Position numbers and translations under genes: made by a program. Shown here piece by piece: positions 56,697 through 64,000 of a DNA stretch of 64,000 bases (positions within the stretch are counted from its first letter, which is position 1; the number at the start of each line of letters is the position of its first letter). Where the stretch lies: assembly GCA_013214355.1 (NCBI GenBank), contig JABSSL010000021.1:51130-115129 (forward strand). The letters run 5' to 3'. This DNA is from Saprospiraceae bacterium (GTDB lineage: Bacteria; Bacteroidota; Bacteroidia; Chitinophagales; Saprospiraceae). The notes under the pieces were generated by a model that was given only the letters and a program-made list of their open reading frames with translations, had not been told where the DNA came from and made no database searches.

Positions 56697-57571
56697 CTCC
56701 TGCTGTGGAAGAAGCGCCTCTTTTAGAAACAAATACTTTGGTCACCGCAAAAGCGTTTGAAAAAGATTGGGCTACAGCCCCTGAAAAGAGCGCAAATGAA
56801 GCACTACCCAATTTGCTGATTATCGAAGATAATGCCGATGTACGGCAATACTTGACTTACTGTCTAGAGGGGCATTATCAACTATCTTATGCTGTAGATG
56901 GCGGTGCCGGTATAGCAAAAGCATTAGAGGAGGTGCCTGATATTATCATCAGCGATGTGATGATGCCTAAGAAAAATGGATATGAAGTTTGTGACACCTT
57001 AAGAAAAGATATACGGACCAGCCATATCCCCATCATTATGCTTACCGCTAAGTCAGATGCCGATTCCAGGATTAGCGGCTTACAAGTTGGTGCTGACGCT
57101 TATTTGGCTAAACCATTCAATGAGAAAGAATTGTTTGTCCGACTCGAAAAACTGCTCGAGATCAGAAAGACCTTGCAGGAGCGGTATCGATCAATGGATG
57201 GGAATGAATCCGTCGAAGCTCCCGAAAATAGGTTAGAAGACACCTTCATTTTGGAAATACAGAAAATCATCTATAACCATCTTTCCGATGAGACGTTTGG
57301 CATCGCTGAATTGTGCCAGGCTATTCATATGAGTAGAACCCAATTACACAACAAACTTAAATCCCTCACCGGTCAATCCACCTCCCGCTACATCCGATCC
57401 CTTCGCATGCACAAGGCCAAGGAACTGTTGGCTAATCAAGCGGAGCTCAACATCACCGATATCGCCTTCGAGACTGGCTTTTCCAACCTAAAATATTTTT
57501 CCAAAATCTTCGCCGAAGAAATCGGCTCTTCCCCCAGTCATTACCGCAAAAAGCACCTTTCTGAACAATAA
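56675..57571 (+). CDS. HTCS B, receiver and AraC part
   Basis: 298 aa if read from the TTG at 56675; no ATG is available before the receiver, so its independent start is doubtful. Receiver about 45-165 (LLIIEDNADVRQYL; IIISDVMMPKKNG with Asp about 94; MLTAKSD; YLAKPFNE) and a C-terminal AraC HTH (MSRTQLHNKLKSLTGQS; DIAFETGFSNLKYFSKIF) are intact. It overlaps the kinase frame by 22 bp. Either a translation-coupled separate regulator, a frameshift product, or a sequencing or assembly indel. Confidence 0.8.
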   Translation: MAAISRIAPAVEEAPLLETNTLVTAKAFEKDWATAPEKSANEALPNLLIIEDNADVRQYLTYCLEGHYQLSYAVDGGAGIAKALEEVPDIIISDVMMPKKNGYEVCDTLRKDIRTSHIPIIMLTAKSDADSRISGLQVGADAYLAKPFNEKELFVRLEKLLEIRKTLQERYRSMDGNESVEAPENRLEDTFILEIQKIIYNHLSDETFGIAELCQAIHMSRTQLHNKLKSLTGQSTSRYIRSLRMHKAKELLANQAELNITDIAFETGFSNLKYFSKIFAEEIGSSPSHYRKKHLSEQ

Positions 57572-57603
57572 GGAGAACTTTTTGAACAATAAGGAGAACG
57601 CCT
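57562..57603 (+). promoter_or_regulatory. two 21-bp direct repeats, candidate HTCS operator B
   Basis: TGAACAATAAGGAGAAC occurs at 57562 and 57583 as two 21-bp units; the first contains the stop codon of the receiver gene. The array ends 15 bp before CACCTTTG, the same geometry as at 46064-46171. Confidence 0.6.
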
Positions 57604-57618
57604 CTTTTCTTCACTCCA

Positions 57619-57626
57619 CACCTTTG
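57619..57626 (+). promoter_or_regulatory. promoter box of surface gene B
   Basis: CACCTTTG after a pyrimidine-rich spacer, aligned with 46164-46171, 128 bp before the ATG. Confidence 0.45.
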
Positions 57627-57753
57627 TAGCGAACCAATATTTATCATCTATTTAGGTTGGGTTAACGACCGCTGTGATTCAACATAGAATAACGGAAACG
57701 TCGCTTCTATACGCTTCACCTTGGCTTGGCCATCAACTAAGTAATAGCTAATT

Positions 57754-60700
57754 ATGAGAACTATTAAAATGTCTTTTAAATTACCCTTGTTTTTATTCGC
57801 CTGGCTACTCATAGTGCACTCAAGCCAGGCACAGATTGTACTCAGCCCTGACGTAACTGCCAGGACCACCCTTTTAAGCCCCCCTGACGCGATCATTCCC
57901 GAGGGATTGGAATCCATCAGCATCGTCCTCAATGGCGGGGATGGTGGAAAGATAGATTTTCGAGGTAGCTGCAATGTATTTATTGGCGGTGGGGAGGCGG
58001 CCACCGTGCGGGCTACCTATAAAGTATCCCCCAGACCGGGTGAAATAGAAAATGCTTTGCAACCGGGCGGTACGCTAAGAGCCTTTGTGGGACGAAAGGG
58101 GGGCTTTCAGGACCCCTTGTGTTCTAACGCAACCATTCTGTCTGGCGGCGGGGGCGGGTCCACTGCCATCCTGTATCTACCTCCTGGAAAAAATCCGTTA
58201 GAAGGAGAATGGATACTTCTAGGAGTCGCAGGGGGTGGGGGCGGCGCCAGCCGTCCCACCGCCGGTGTTCGGCTGGATGGAGGGGGCGGTAATGCTGTTA
58301 CAAAAGGGGACAACTCAAGTATATTAACAGCTACATTAAGTGGAGGGGACTTTTTTGCTGACATTTGTGCCGATAATAACGTAGGGTTCAACCGGCAAGG
58401 AAGGGGAGGAGAACTCCACTGTAGTCGTATCTTCGACCAAGATGGGGATAACGTGACTGTCGGTTATAATGTTCCTTCTATCACGATAGATGGGGTAACT
58501 TATGACTATATACGGGTTAGCTTTGATAATCCGCTCCAGGTATCCTCTACGGGCGGCGACGGTCCGGGGAGTTCACCGACCGGGGGGGATGGATTTACGG
58601 GCGGTGGTGCTGCGGGCGAAGGCGGCGGCGGCGGCGGTGGCCTGAGCGGCGGCGCAGCATCTTCTAGGAAGCCAGGCGGCGGCGGTGGGTCTTATGTGCT
58701 GGAAGGACTATACGGGGCTTCTGACGTCTCTAAAATCCCCGGTGACAGTGGTGAAGGGAATGGAGATTCTGATCTGGCCAATGGTTTTTTAGAGATCACT
58801 ACCGTTGGAGCACCACCGGAGGCAAGATGTAAGCCCACCGTCACGATTAGCTTAGACCAAAATGGCAATGGCTCTTTGTCTATTGCTGATGTGAATGATC
58901 GCTCAAGGGTTCCGGAGGGGGGAAGTGGGGCCTTGGTTTCCGGCCTTGGTGCCCAATTACCAGAACCGTTCCCATTGGACTGCTCTTTTCCCGAATCCTT
59001 TCAAGTTGGGCTCTTAGTCCTTGATGCGCAAGGTGCCATAGTAGATCAATGTATCTCCACTATTTCAATCGAAGATAATGATAATACCCCCCCGACTGCG
59101 GTTTGCCAAAATACCACCGTCCAGCTAAACGCGCAAGGGATGGGCTCCATCACTCCTGCCCAGGTAAATAATGGCTCTTTCGACGATTGTGGCATTGCTG
59201 AGGTAAGCCTGGATAAAAGCAGCTTCGACTGCAGCGATGTCGGCGAACAAACCGTGACCCTCATGGTAACTGATGAAAACGGTAATTCCAGCACCTGTTC
59301 TGCTATGGTCACAGTTGAGGATAATATCACTCCAGAAGCTAAATGCCAGGATATTACGATCCAATTGGATGAAAATGGCCAGGCCACCATCACTCCGGAG
59401 CAAATCGACAATGGCTCTTTCGACGCCTGTGGCATTGCTGGCCTCTCCCTGAATAAAAGCAGCTTCGGCTGCACCGATGTTGGTGAACAGGAGGTGACGC
59501 TCACGGCGACTGACGTCAACGGTAACTTCAGCACCTGTAATGCCACGGTAACGGTGGAGGACAATATTGCGCCCACCGTTTCCTGCCAAGACGCAACCGT
59601 CCAAATTGACGCTAATGGCAGGGGTTTGCTTTCATTCGCGGACATCGACAACGGCTCCAGCGACGCCTGTGGCATTATGATAATGGGACCGGATAAAAAT
59701 ATTTTCGACTGTGCCGATGTCGGCAAGCAAACGATTACCTTCACGGCCACGGATTTCAGCGGGAATTCTAGCACCTGCACCGCTACCGTTACGGTGGTGG
59801 ATGAGATTGCGCCGACCGCTTCCTGCCAGGACGTAAGCGTACAGCTCAACGCTAGTGGCAATGGGGCCATCAAAGCTACGGCAATCGACAATGGTTCCAG
59901 CGATGTCTGTGGCATTTCGAACCTTTCGCTGAATAAAAGCAGCTTCGACTGCACCGATGTCGGCGAGCAACCCGTAACGCTCACGGTGACTGATCTCAAC
60001 GGCAATTCCAGCTCCTGCACCGCTACCGTTACCGTTGAAGACAATGTTGCCCCGGTAGCTTCTGCACAGGACATCACCTTACACCTCGGTGACGCCGGAG
60101 AGGCTCCCCTCATGACTGGTTATATAGATAATGGCTCTAACGATGCTTGCGGCATTGCCTCCCTGAGCCTCGACAAGACCGCCTTCACCTGCAGCGATGT
60201 AGGCCCCAATATCGTGACCCTCACCGTAGCAGACAATAACGGCAACACCAGTACCACGACCGCTACGGTTACAGTGGTGGATGAGATTGCGCCAATCATG
60301 ACTTCTCAAAATATCACCATCCAATTGGATGCCAACGGACAAGCATCTATTACGGCTGCCGATGTAGATAACGGAAGCAGTGATAATTGTGGCATAGCTA
60401 GTGTAGAAGTGAGTCCATCTAGCTTTAATTGTGACAATCTAGGTGCCAACACAGTAACTTTGACAGCGACAGATGTAAATGGCAATGTCAGTACAGGAAC
60501 GGCAACGGTAACCGTAGAAGATAATATCGCTCCCGTCTTAAGCTGTAAAGAGGTCACCTTAATTCTAAATGAAGAAGGCTTTGTTAATTTTGATAATGAC
60601 ATCATAATTGAAAATGTATCCGACAATTGTGGATTGGCAGAAAATATCTTCCCCTCAAATAAATGGACTTGTACGGAGGTTGGAACAAATGCTTTTACCG

Positions 60701-63700
60701 TTTCAGTGAAGGATTTGGCTGGAAATGAGACTTCTTGTACGGCCAATGTAATTATTGTTGATGATAGGGCTCCTGCAGCTTTTTGCAAAGATGTGACGAT
60801 CGCTTTAGATGAAAACGGAAATGCAATACTTGATGCCAATCAACTAAATGATGGCTCTACAGACAATTGTGGCCCTTTGAACTTTGCAGAAATACCACTT
60901 AATTTCTCGGCCAGTAAAATTAATTTCGATTGCTCAGAGATAGGAGATCATGAGGTTACACTAAGCGTAAGCGATGCCGCCGGGAATACGGCCACTTGTA
61001 ATGCTACCGTAACCGTAGAAGACAATATCGCTCCGGTAGCCAAATGTAAAGATGTAACTGTAACGCTTGGACAAAATGATAGAGTAGAATTTGAGGTAAC
61101 AGATGTAGATGATGGATCTTATGATAATTGTGGAGATGTTACCATAGAGATGGGTCAAAATTTTGTTAGCTGTAATTATCCTTACACCCAGGGAAGTAGT
61201 ATTTCTGTAACTGATGAAAGTGGGAATACCGCCAGTTGCAGCTTTACAATTTTTGTTACGGATGAAAATACACCACCAGTTGCTAAATGTAAAGACATTA
61301 CGATTGCATTAGATGAGTCTGGAAGTGCTACCATTGCTCCGGCTGATGTAGATGATGGTTCCTACCATACTTGCGATGGTATTACCAATATGACATTGAG
61401 CCAAACTACTTTTGATTGTACCAATATTGGGGAGAATACGGTCACCCTTTCCGCATCTAGTCTTGTAGGTCTAACAGGTACCTGTGAGGCGAAAGTAACT
61501 ATAGAAGACAATATTGCTCCAATAGCAAAATGTAAAAACATTGAAGTGACGCTGCCTGCTTCTGGCCGGCTTACCATTCCTGTACAAGATGTTGATAATG
61601 GTTCAACGGATAATTGTGGCGAATTGACCTATTCATTGGAAGGAGCTGAAAGCTTGACAGTTGACTGTAACTGGGCCTCGTCAGGAGGATATATTGAAGC
61701 AGCTTTAGTAGTTAAAGATCAAAGTGGAAATTTTGACTTTTGTAATTCCCAAATAAGTGTTAGAGATAATATAGTGCCTACAGTAGAATGTAAAGATATT
61801 ACCGTTGAACTCGATGAGGATGGGAACGTACGATTTTCCCCTAATTTGTTAATTGAAAACTTTATAGATAATTGTAATGAAAGGTATAGAGTAACGACCG
61901 ATCAGCCCACCTATACTAATTTTTTTGGATTTCCATTTGTCGATTATGATTGCACCTACCTGGGAGAGAACACGGTAACACTTACTGCTACTGATCCGGG
62001 TGGAAACTCCGCCACTTGTAATGCAACCGTAACCGTAGAAGACAATATCGCTCCGGTAGCCAAATGTAAAGATGTAACTGTTACGCTCGGACAAAATGAT
62101 AGAATTGCAATTGATGTAACCGATATGAACGATGGTTCTTACGATAATTGTGGAGATGTTACATTAAATAATGGACTAGAACAAATTTATGTTAACCGTG
62201 ATTATCCTTACACCCAAGGGAGATATCTTACCGTAACTGATGAAAGTGGTAATACAGCCACTTGTCTCGCTGTAATTTTTGTTACGGATACCGACACACC
62301 CCCAGTTGCTAAATGTAAAGACATTACGGTTGGCTTAGATGAGTCTGGAAATGCTACCATTGCTCCGGCTGATGTAGATGATGGTTCCTACTATACTTGT
62401 GATGGCATTACGAATATGACCCTGAGTCAAACTACTTTTGATTGTACCAATATTGGGGGAAATACCGTTACCCTTTCCGCCTCCAATCTTTTAGAAAAAA
62501 CAGGAACCTGTGAGGCTACAGTAACAGTGGAAGACAATATCGCTCCAGTAGTTAATTGTATTGATGTCACTATTGCTCTTTTTTCAGGCTCTAATGGCTC
62601 CCCTTCATTTGCTTCCATTGTCAATGCATCTTTATATGAAGGCGTTTCAGATAACTGTGCTGCTATCGAACCCCCTTTCGAGCGTTATGATTTCTCCTGT
62701 GAAGATGTAGGTACCCATCAAAGAACAATTACTGTTAAGGATGAGTCTGGAAATGAAACTTCTTGTACAGCCAATATTACGGTTGCCGATCTTTTCCCAG
62801 TAACAAGAGTGGACTGCCAGGACCTAACTATTCAATTGGATGAATCAGGAATTGCTTCTATTGAAGTAAGCGAGATTGAAAAGAGCTCATTTGACAAATG
62901 TGGCATTGTAAGCCGGTTACTAGATCAAGCGACTTTTGACTGTTCTAATCTTGGAACTAATACAGTAACCTTAACAGTAGAAGGAGTTAGTGGAAATACA
63001 GCCTCCTGTGAAGCAACCGTAACCGTAGAAGACAATATTGCTCCCAATCTAGTCTGCCAGGACCTAACCATCCAACTAGAAGATGGTATTGCGTCTATCC
63101 CAACCTCCGCTATTGTATTAAATAAAACAGATAACTGTGAAGCCAATATCGGCGATACTGAAATTCTGAACTTTGATACAGATGACGCCGGAAAAACAAT
63201 AGAAGTAAGCCACACTATAGTAGATGCAGCTGGAAATACCGCTTCCTGTATAGCAAATGTAACGATTGAAGGCCTTACCCAAGAGCGTTTATCTCCTATT
63301 TTGGAAGGGGTAAATTTTGATACCGATAAAAAGAAATACGTAGCCTGCTTCGGCTATCTTAATGGCAATACGGGAAATGTAACTGTTGAGATAGGAGGAG
63401 ATAATAAATTTACGCCAGGTACAGATCTTGGCCAACCAACCGAATTCCTTCCCGGTCGTCAGGTAAGCGTATTCTGCATTCCGATGGAAACGGGTCAAAA
63501 CTATGTATGGACCCTGACTGGTCCGGATGGACAGACACGTACCGCTACGGCTGGCTTCCCCAACAATGATGTCGATGGAGACGGGGTAATCGATGAACAA
63601 GACAACTGCCCGGATACCTTCAATGCCGGTCAGGCGGATAACGACAACGATGGCGTTGGCAACGTTTGCGATAACTGCCCGGATAAGAAAAACAGCGGGC

Positions 63701-64000
63701 AAAAAGATTCCGACGGCGACGGCATCGGTGATGCCTGCGACCCCTGTCCTAACTTGAGCAACCTCATCGACACCGATGGCGACGGCATCTCTGATTGCGA
63801 AGACAACTGCATCGACGAGCCCAATGTCGGGCAGGCCGATAAGGACAACGATGGCATCGGCGATAAATGCGATAACTGCCCCGATAAGAAAAACAGTGGG
63901 CAAAAAGATTCCGACGGCGACGGCATCGGTGATGCCTGCGACCCCTGTCCTAACTTGAGCAACCTCATCGACACCGATGGCGACGGCATCTCAGATTGCG
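57754..64000 (+). CDS. giant surface protein B, HYR-rich (3' end outside window)
   Basis: At least 2082 aa, open to the window edge. Signal peptide 1-27 (LPLFLFAWLLIVHSSQAQ). Glycine-rich domain about 28-350, clearly paralogous to that of protein A (shared GGDGFTGG, GGGGSY). About 17 HYR-like units (xPVAxCKDITVxL and VTVEDNIAP) about 445-1840, each near 80 residues. A linker domain 1843-1938. Thrombospondin type 3 repeats (DSDGDGIGDACD) from about 1939, calcium-binding by family. A T9SS domain is expected beyond the edge. Likely a long calcium-stiffened surface stalk under control of HTCS B. Confidence 0.9.
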   Translation, partial: MRTIKMSFKLPLFLFAWLLIVHSSQAQIVLSPDVTARTTLLSPPDAIIPEGLESISIVLNGGDGGKIDFRGSCNVFIGGGEAATVRATYKVSPRPGEIENALQPGGTLRAFVGRKGGFQDPLCSNATILSGGGGGSTAILYLPPGKNPLEGEWILLGVAGGGGGASRPTAGVRLDGGGGNAVTKGDNSSILTATLSGGDFFADICADNNVGFNRQGRGGELHCSRIFDQDGDNVTVGYNVPSITIDGVTYDYIRVSFDNPLQVSSTGGDGPGSSPTGGDGFTGGGAAGEGGGGGGGLSGGAASSRKPGGGGGSYVLEGLYGASDVSKIPGDSGEGNGDSDLANGFLEITTVGAPPEARCKPTVTISLDQNGNGSLSIADVNDRSRVPEGGSGALVSGLGAQLPEPFPLDCSFPESFQVGLLVLDAQGAIVDQCISTISIEDNDNTPPTAVCQNTTVQLNAQGMGSITPAQVNNGSFDDCGIAEVSLDKSSFDCSDVGEQTVTLMVTDENGNSSTCSAMVTVEDNITPEAKCQDITIQLDENGQATITPEQIDNGSFDACGIAGLSLNKSSFGCTDVGEQEVTLTATDVNGNFSTCNATVTVEDNIAPTVSCQDATVQIDANGRGLLSFADIDNGSSDACGIMIMGPDKNIFDCADVGKQTITFTATDFSGNSSTCTATVTVVDEIAPTASCQDVSVQLNASGNGAIKATAIDNGSSDVCGISNLSLNKSSFDCTDVGEQPVTLTVTDLNGNSSSCTATVTVEDNVAPVASAQDITLHLGDAGEAPLMTGYIDNGSNDACGIASLSLDKTAFTCSDVGPNIVTLTVADNNGNTSTTTATVTVVDEIAPIMTSQNITIQLDANGQASITAADVDNGSSDNCGIASVEVSPSSFNCDNLGANTVTLTATDVNGNVSTGTATVTVEDNIAPVLSCKEVTLILNEEGFVNFDNDIIIENVSDNCGLAENIFPSNKWTCTEVGTNAFTVSVKDLAGNETSCTANVIIVDDRAPAAFCKDVTIALDENGNAILDANQLNDGSTDNCGPLNFAEIPLNFSASKINFDCSEIGDHEVTLSVSDAAGNTATCNATVTVEDNIAPVAKCKDVTVTLGQNDRVEFEVTDVDDGSYDNCGDVTIEMGQNFVSCNYPYTQGSSISVTDESGNTASCSFTIFVTDENTPPVAKCKDITIALDESGSATIAPADVDDGSYHTCDGITNMTLSQTTFDCTNIGENTVTLSASSLVGLTGTCEAKVTIEDNIAPIAKCKNIEVTLPASGRLTIPVQDVDNGSTDNCGELTYSLEGAESLTVDCNWASSGGYIEAALVVKDQSGNFDFCNSQISVRDNIVPTVECKDITVELDEDGNVRFSPNLLIENFIDNCNERYRVTTDQPTYTNFFGFPFVDYDCTYLGENTVTLTATDPGGNSATCNATVTVEDNIAPVAKCKDVTVTLGQNDRIAIDVTDMNDGSYDNCGDVTLNNGLEQIYVNRDYPYTQGRYLTVTDESGNTATCLAVIFVTDTDTPPVAKCKDITVGLDESGNATIAPADVDDGSYYTCDGITNMTLSQTTFDCTNIGGNTVTLSASNLLEKTGTCEATVTVEDNIAPVVNCIDVTIALFSGSNGSPSFASIVNASLYEGVSDNCAAIEPPFERYDFSCEDVGTHQRTITVKDESGNETSCTANITVADLFPVTRVDCQDLTIQLDESGIASIEVSEIEKSSFDKCGIVSRLLDQATFDCSNLGTNTVTLTVEGVSGNTASCEATVTVEDNIAPNLVCQDLTIQLEDGIASIPTSAIVLNKTDNCEANIGDTEILNFDTDDAGKTIEVSHTIVDAAGNTASCIANVTIEGLTQERLSPILEGVNFDTDKKKYVACFGYLNGNTGNVTVEIGGDNKFTPGTDLGQPTEFLPGRQVSVFCIPMETGQNYVWTLTGPDGQTRTATAGFPNNDVDGDGVIDEQDNCPDTFNAGQADNDNDGVGNVCDNCPDKKNSGQKDSDGDGIGDACDPCPNLSNLIDTDGDGISDCEDNCIDEPNVGQADKDNDGIGDKCDNCPDKKNSGQKDSDGDGIGDACDPCPNLSNLIDTDGDGISDC
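60980..62540 (+). repeat. segmental duplication of HYR pairs (offset 1020 bp)
   Basis: About 540 bp from near 60985 matches the stretch from near 62005 at a constant 1020-bp offset (for example GACAATATCGCTCCGGTAGC at 61021 and 62041), covering two HYR units and their junctions. Confidence 0.85.
63670..64000 (+). repeat. 201-bp tandem repeats (thrombospondin type 3)
   Basis: The 130-bp segment beginning GATAACTGCCCGGATAAG at 63670 recurs at 63871 (offset 201 bp, 67 codons) almost unchanged and runs into the window edge, so more copies may follow. Confidence 0.85.

Noticed and set aside
56655..56700. Programmed -1 frameshift in HTCS B
   Set aside because: The codons TTT TTG are preceded by A, so no canonical slippery heptamer is in phase; a simple indel explains the data as well.
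59046..60113. Long minus-strand frames opposite the HYR array (also 60306-60839 and others)
   Set aside because: They are mirror images of the HYR coding repeats (SSTVTVAVQ-type sequence recurs in each) and have no start or family of their own.
1..64000. tRNA, rRNA, CRISPR arrays, transposase or phage genes
   Set aside because: Gaps were scanned by eye on both strands and none was recognised.

Overview
The window looks like a chromosomal segment of a free-living, gliding-type member of the Bacteroidota, most likely a Saprospiraceae/Lewinella-like organism. This is inference. It rests on a type IX secretion (T9SS) C-terminal sorting domain, two hybrid two-component systems (HTCS), promoter-like TAnnTTTG boxes, giant HYR / glycine-rich / SdrD-like surface proteins, many lipoproteins and secreted enzymes, and start sites without a strong Shine-Dalgarno sequence. 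I saw no rRNA, tRNA, CRISPR array, transposase or phage gene.

Layout. 1-5.1 kb: end of an ABC ATPase gene, then a minus-strand run (DUF1801 protein, methyltransferase, SDR, monoglyceride-lipase-like hydrolase, membrane protein, 18-residue-repeat lipoprotein). 5.1-9.5 kb: two gene-poor gaps with strong hairpins and orphan plus-strand terminators, around a degenerate-HD / GAF gene pair. 9.5-13.4 kb: oxidative pentose phosphate genes, zwf-pgl divergent from gnd. 13.5-19.5 kb: FtsX/MacB-like permease, M15 carboxypeptidase, N-terminal-threonine asparaginase, mannonate dehydratase (uxuA) and a conserved protein of unknown function. 19.8-27.8 kb: a zincin/propeller/beta-barrel outer-membrane protein, a GCS2-CBS fusion with a CBS partner, and a propeller-sodium symporter fusion. 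27.8-41.1 kb: small operons and single genes (SpsF-like cytidylyltransferase, ACT protein, a primase-like small protein, three hydrolases counting the penicillin acylase, a TlpA-like thioredoxin, a sigma factor, a LytTR regulator, a P-loop kinase).

41.6-64 kb is the most unusual part. It holds two tandem copies of one module: terminator, HTCS sensor-regulator, a block of 21-bp direct repeats beside a CACCTTTG promoter box, then a giant secreted surface protein with a paralogous glycine-rich N-terminus. Copy A is complete (HTCS 1388 aa; surface protein 2245 aa ending in a T9SS sorting domain). In copy B the HTCS is split by a frameshift between kinase and receiver. Its surface protein (at least 2082 aa, about 17 HYR units, then thrombospondin type-3 repeats) runs off the window. 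HTCS proteins are best known as regulators of polysaccharide utilisation; here each appears dedicated to a giant adhesin-like protein, with a candidate operator that can be read directly. Three palindromic intergenic elements of about 165-176 bp lie at 33.3 kb and 41.1-41.5 kb.
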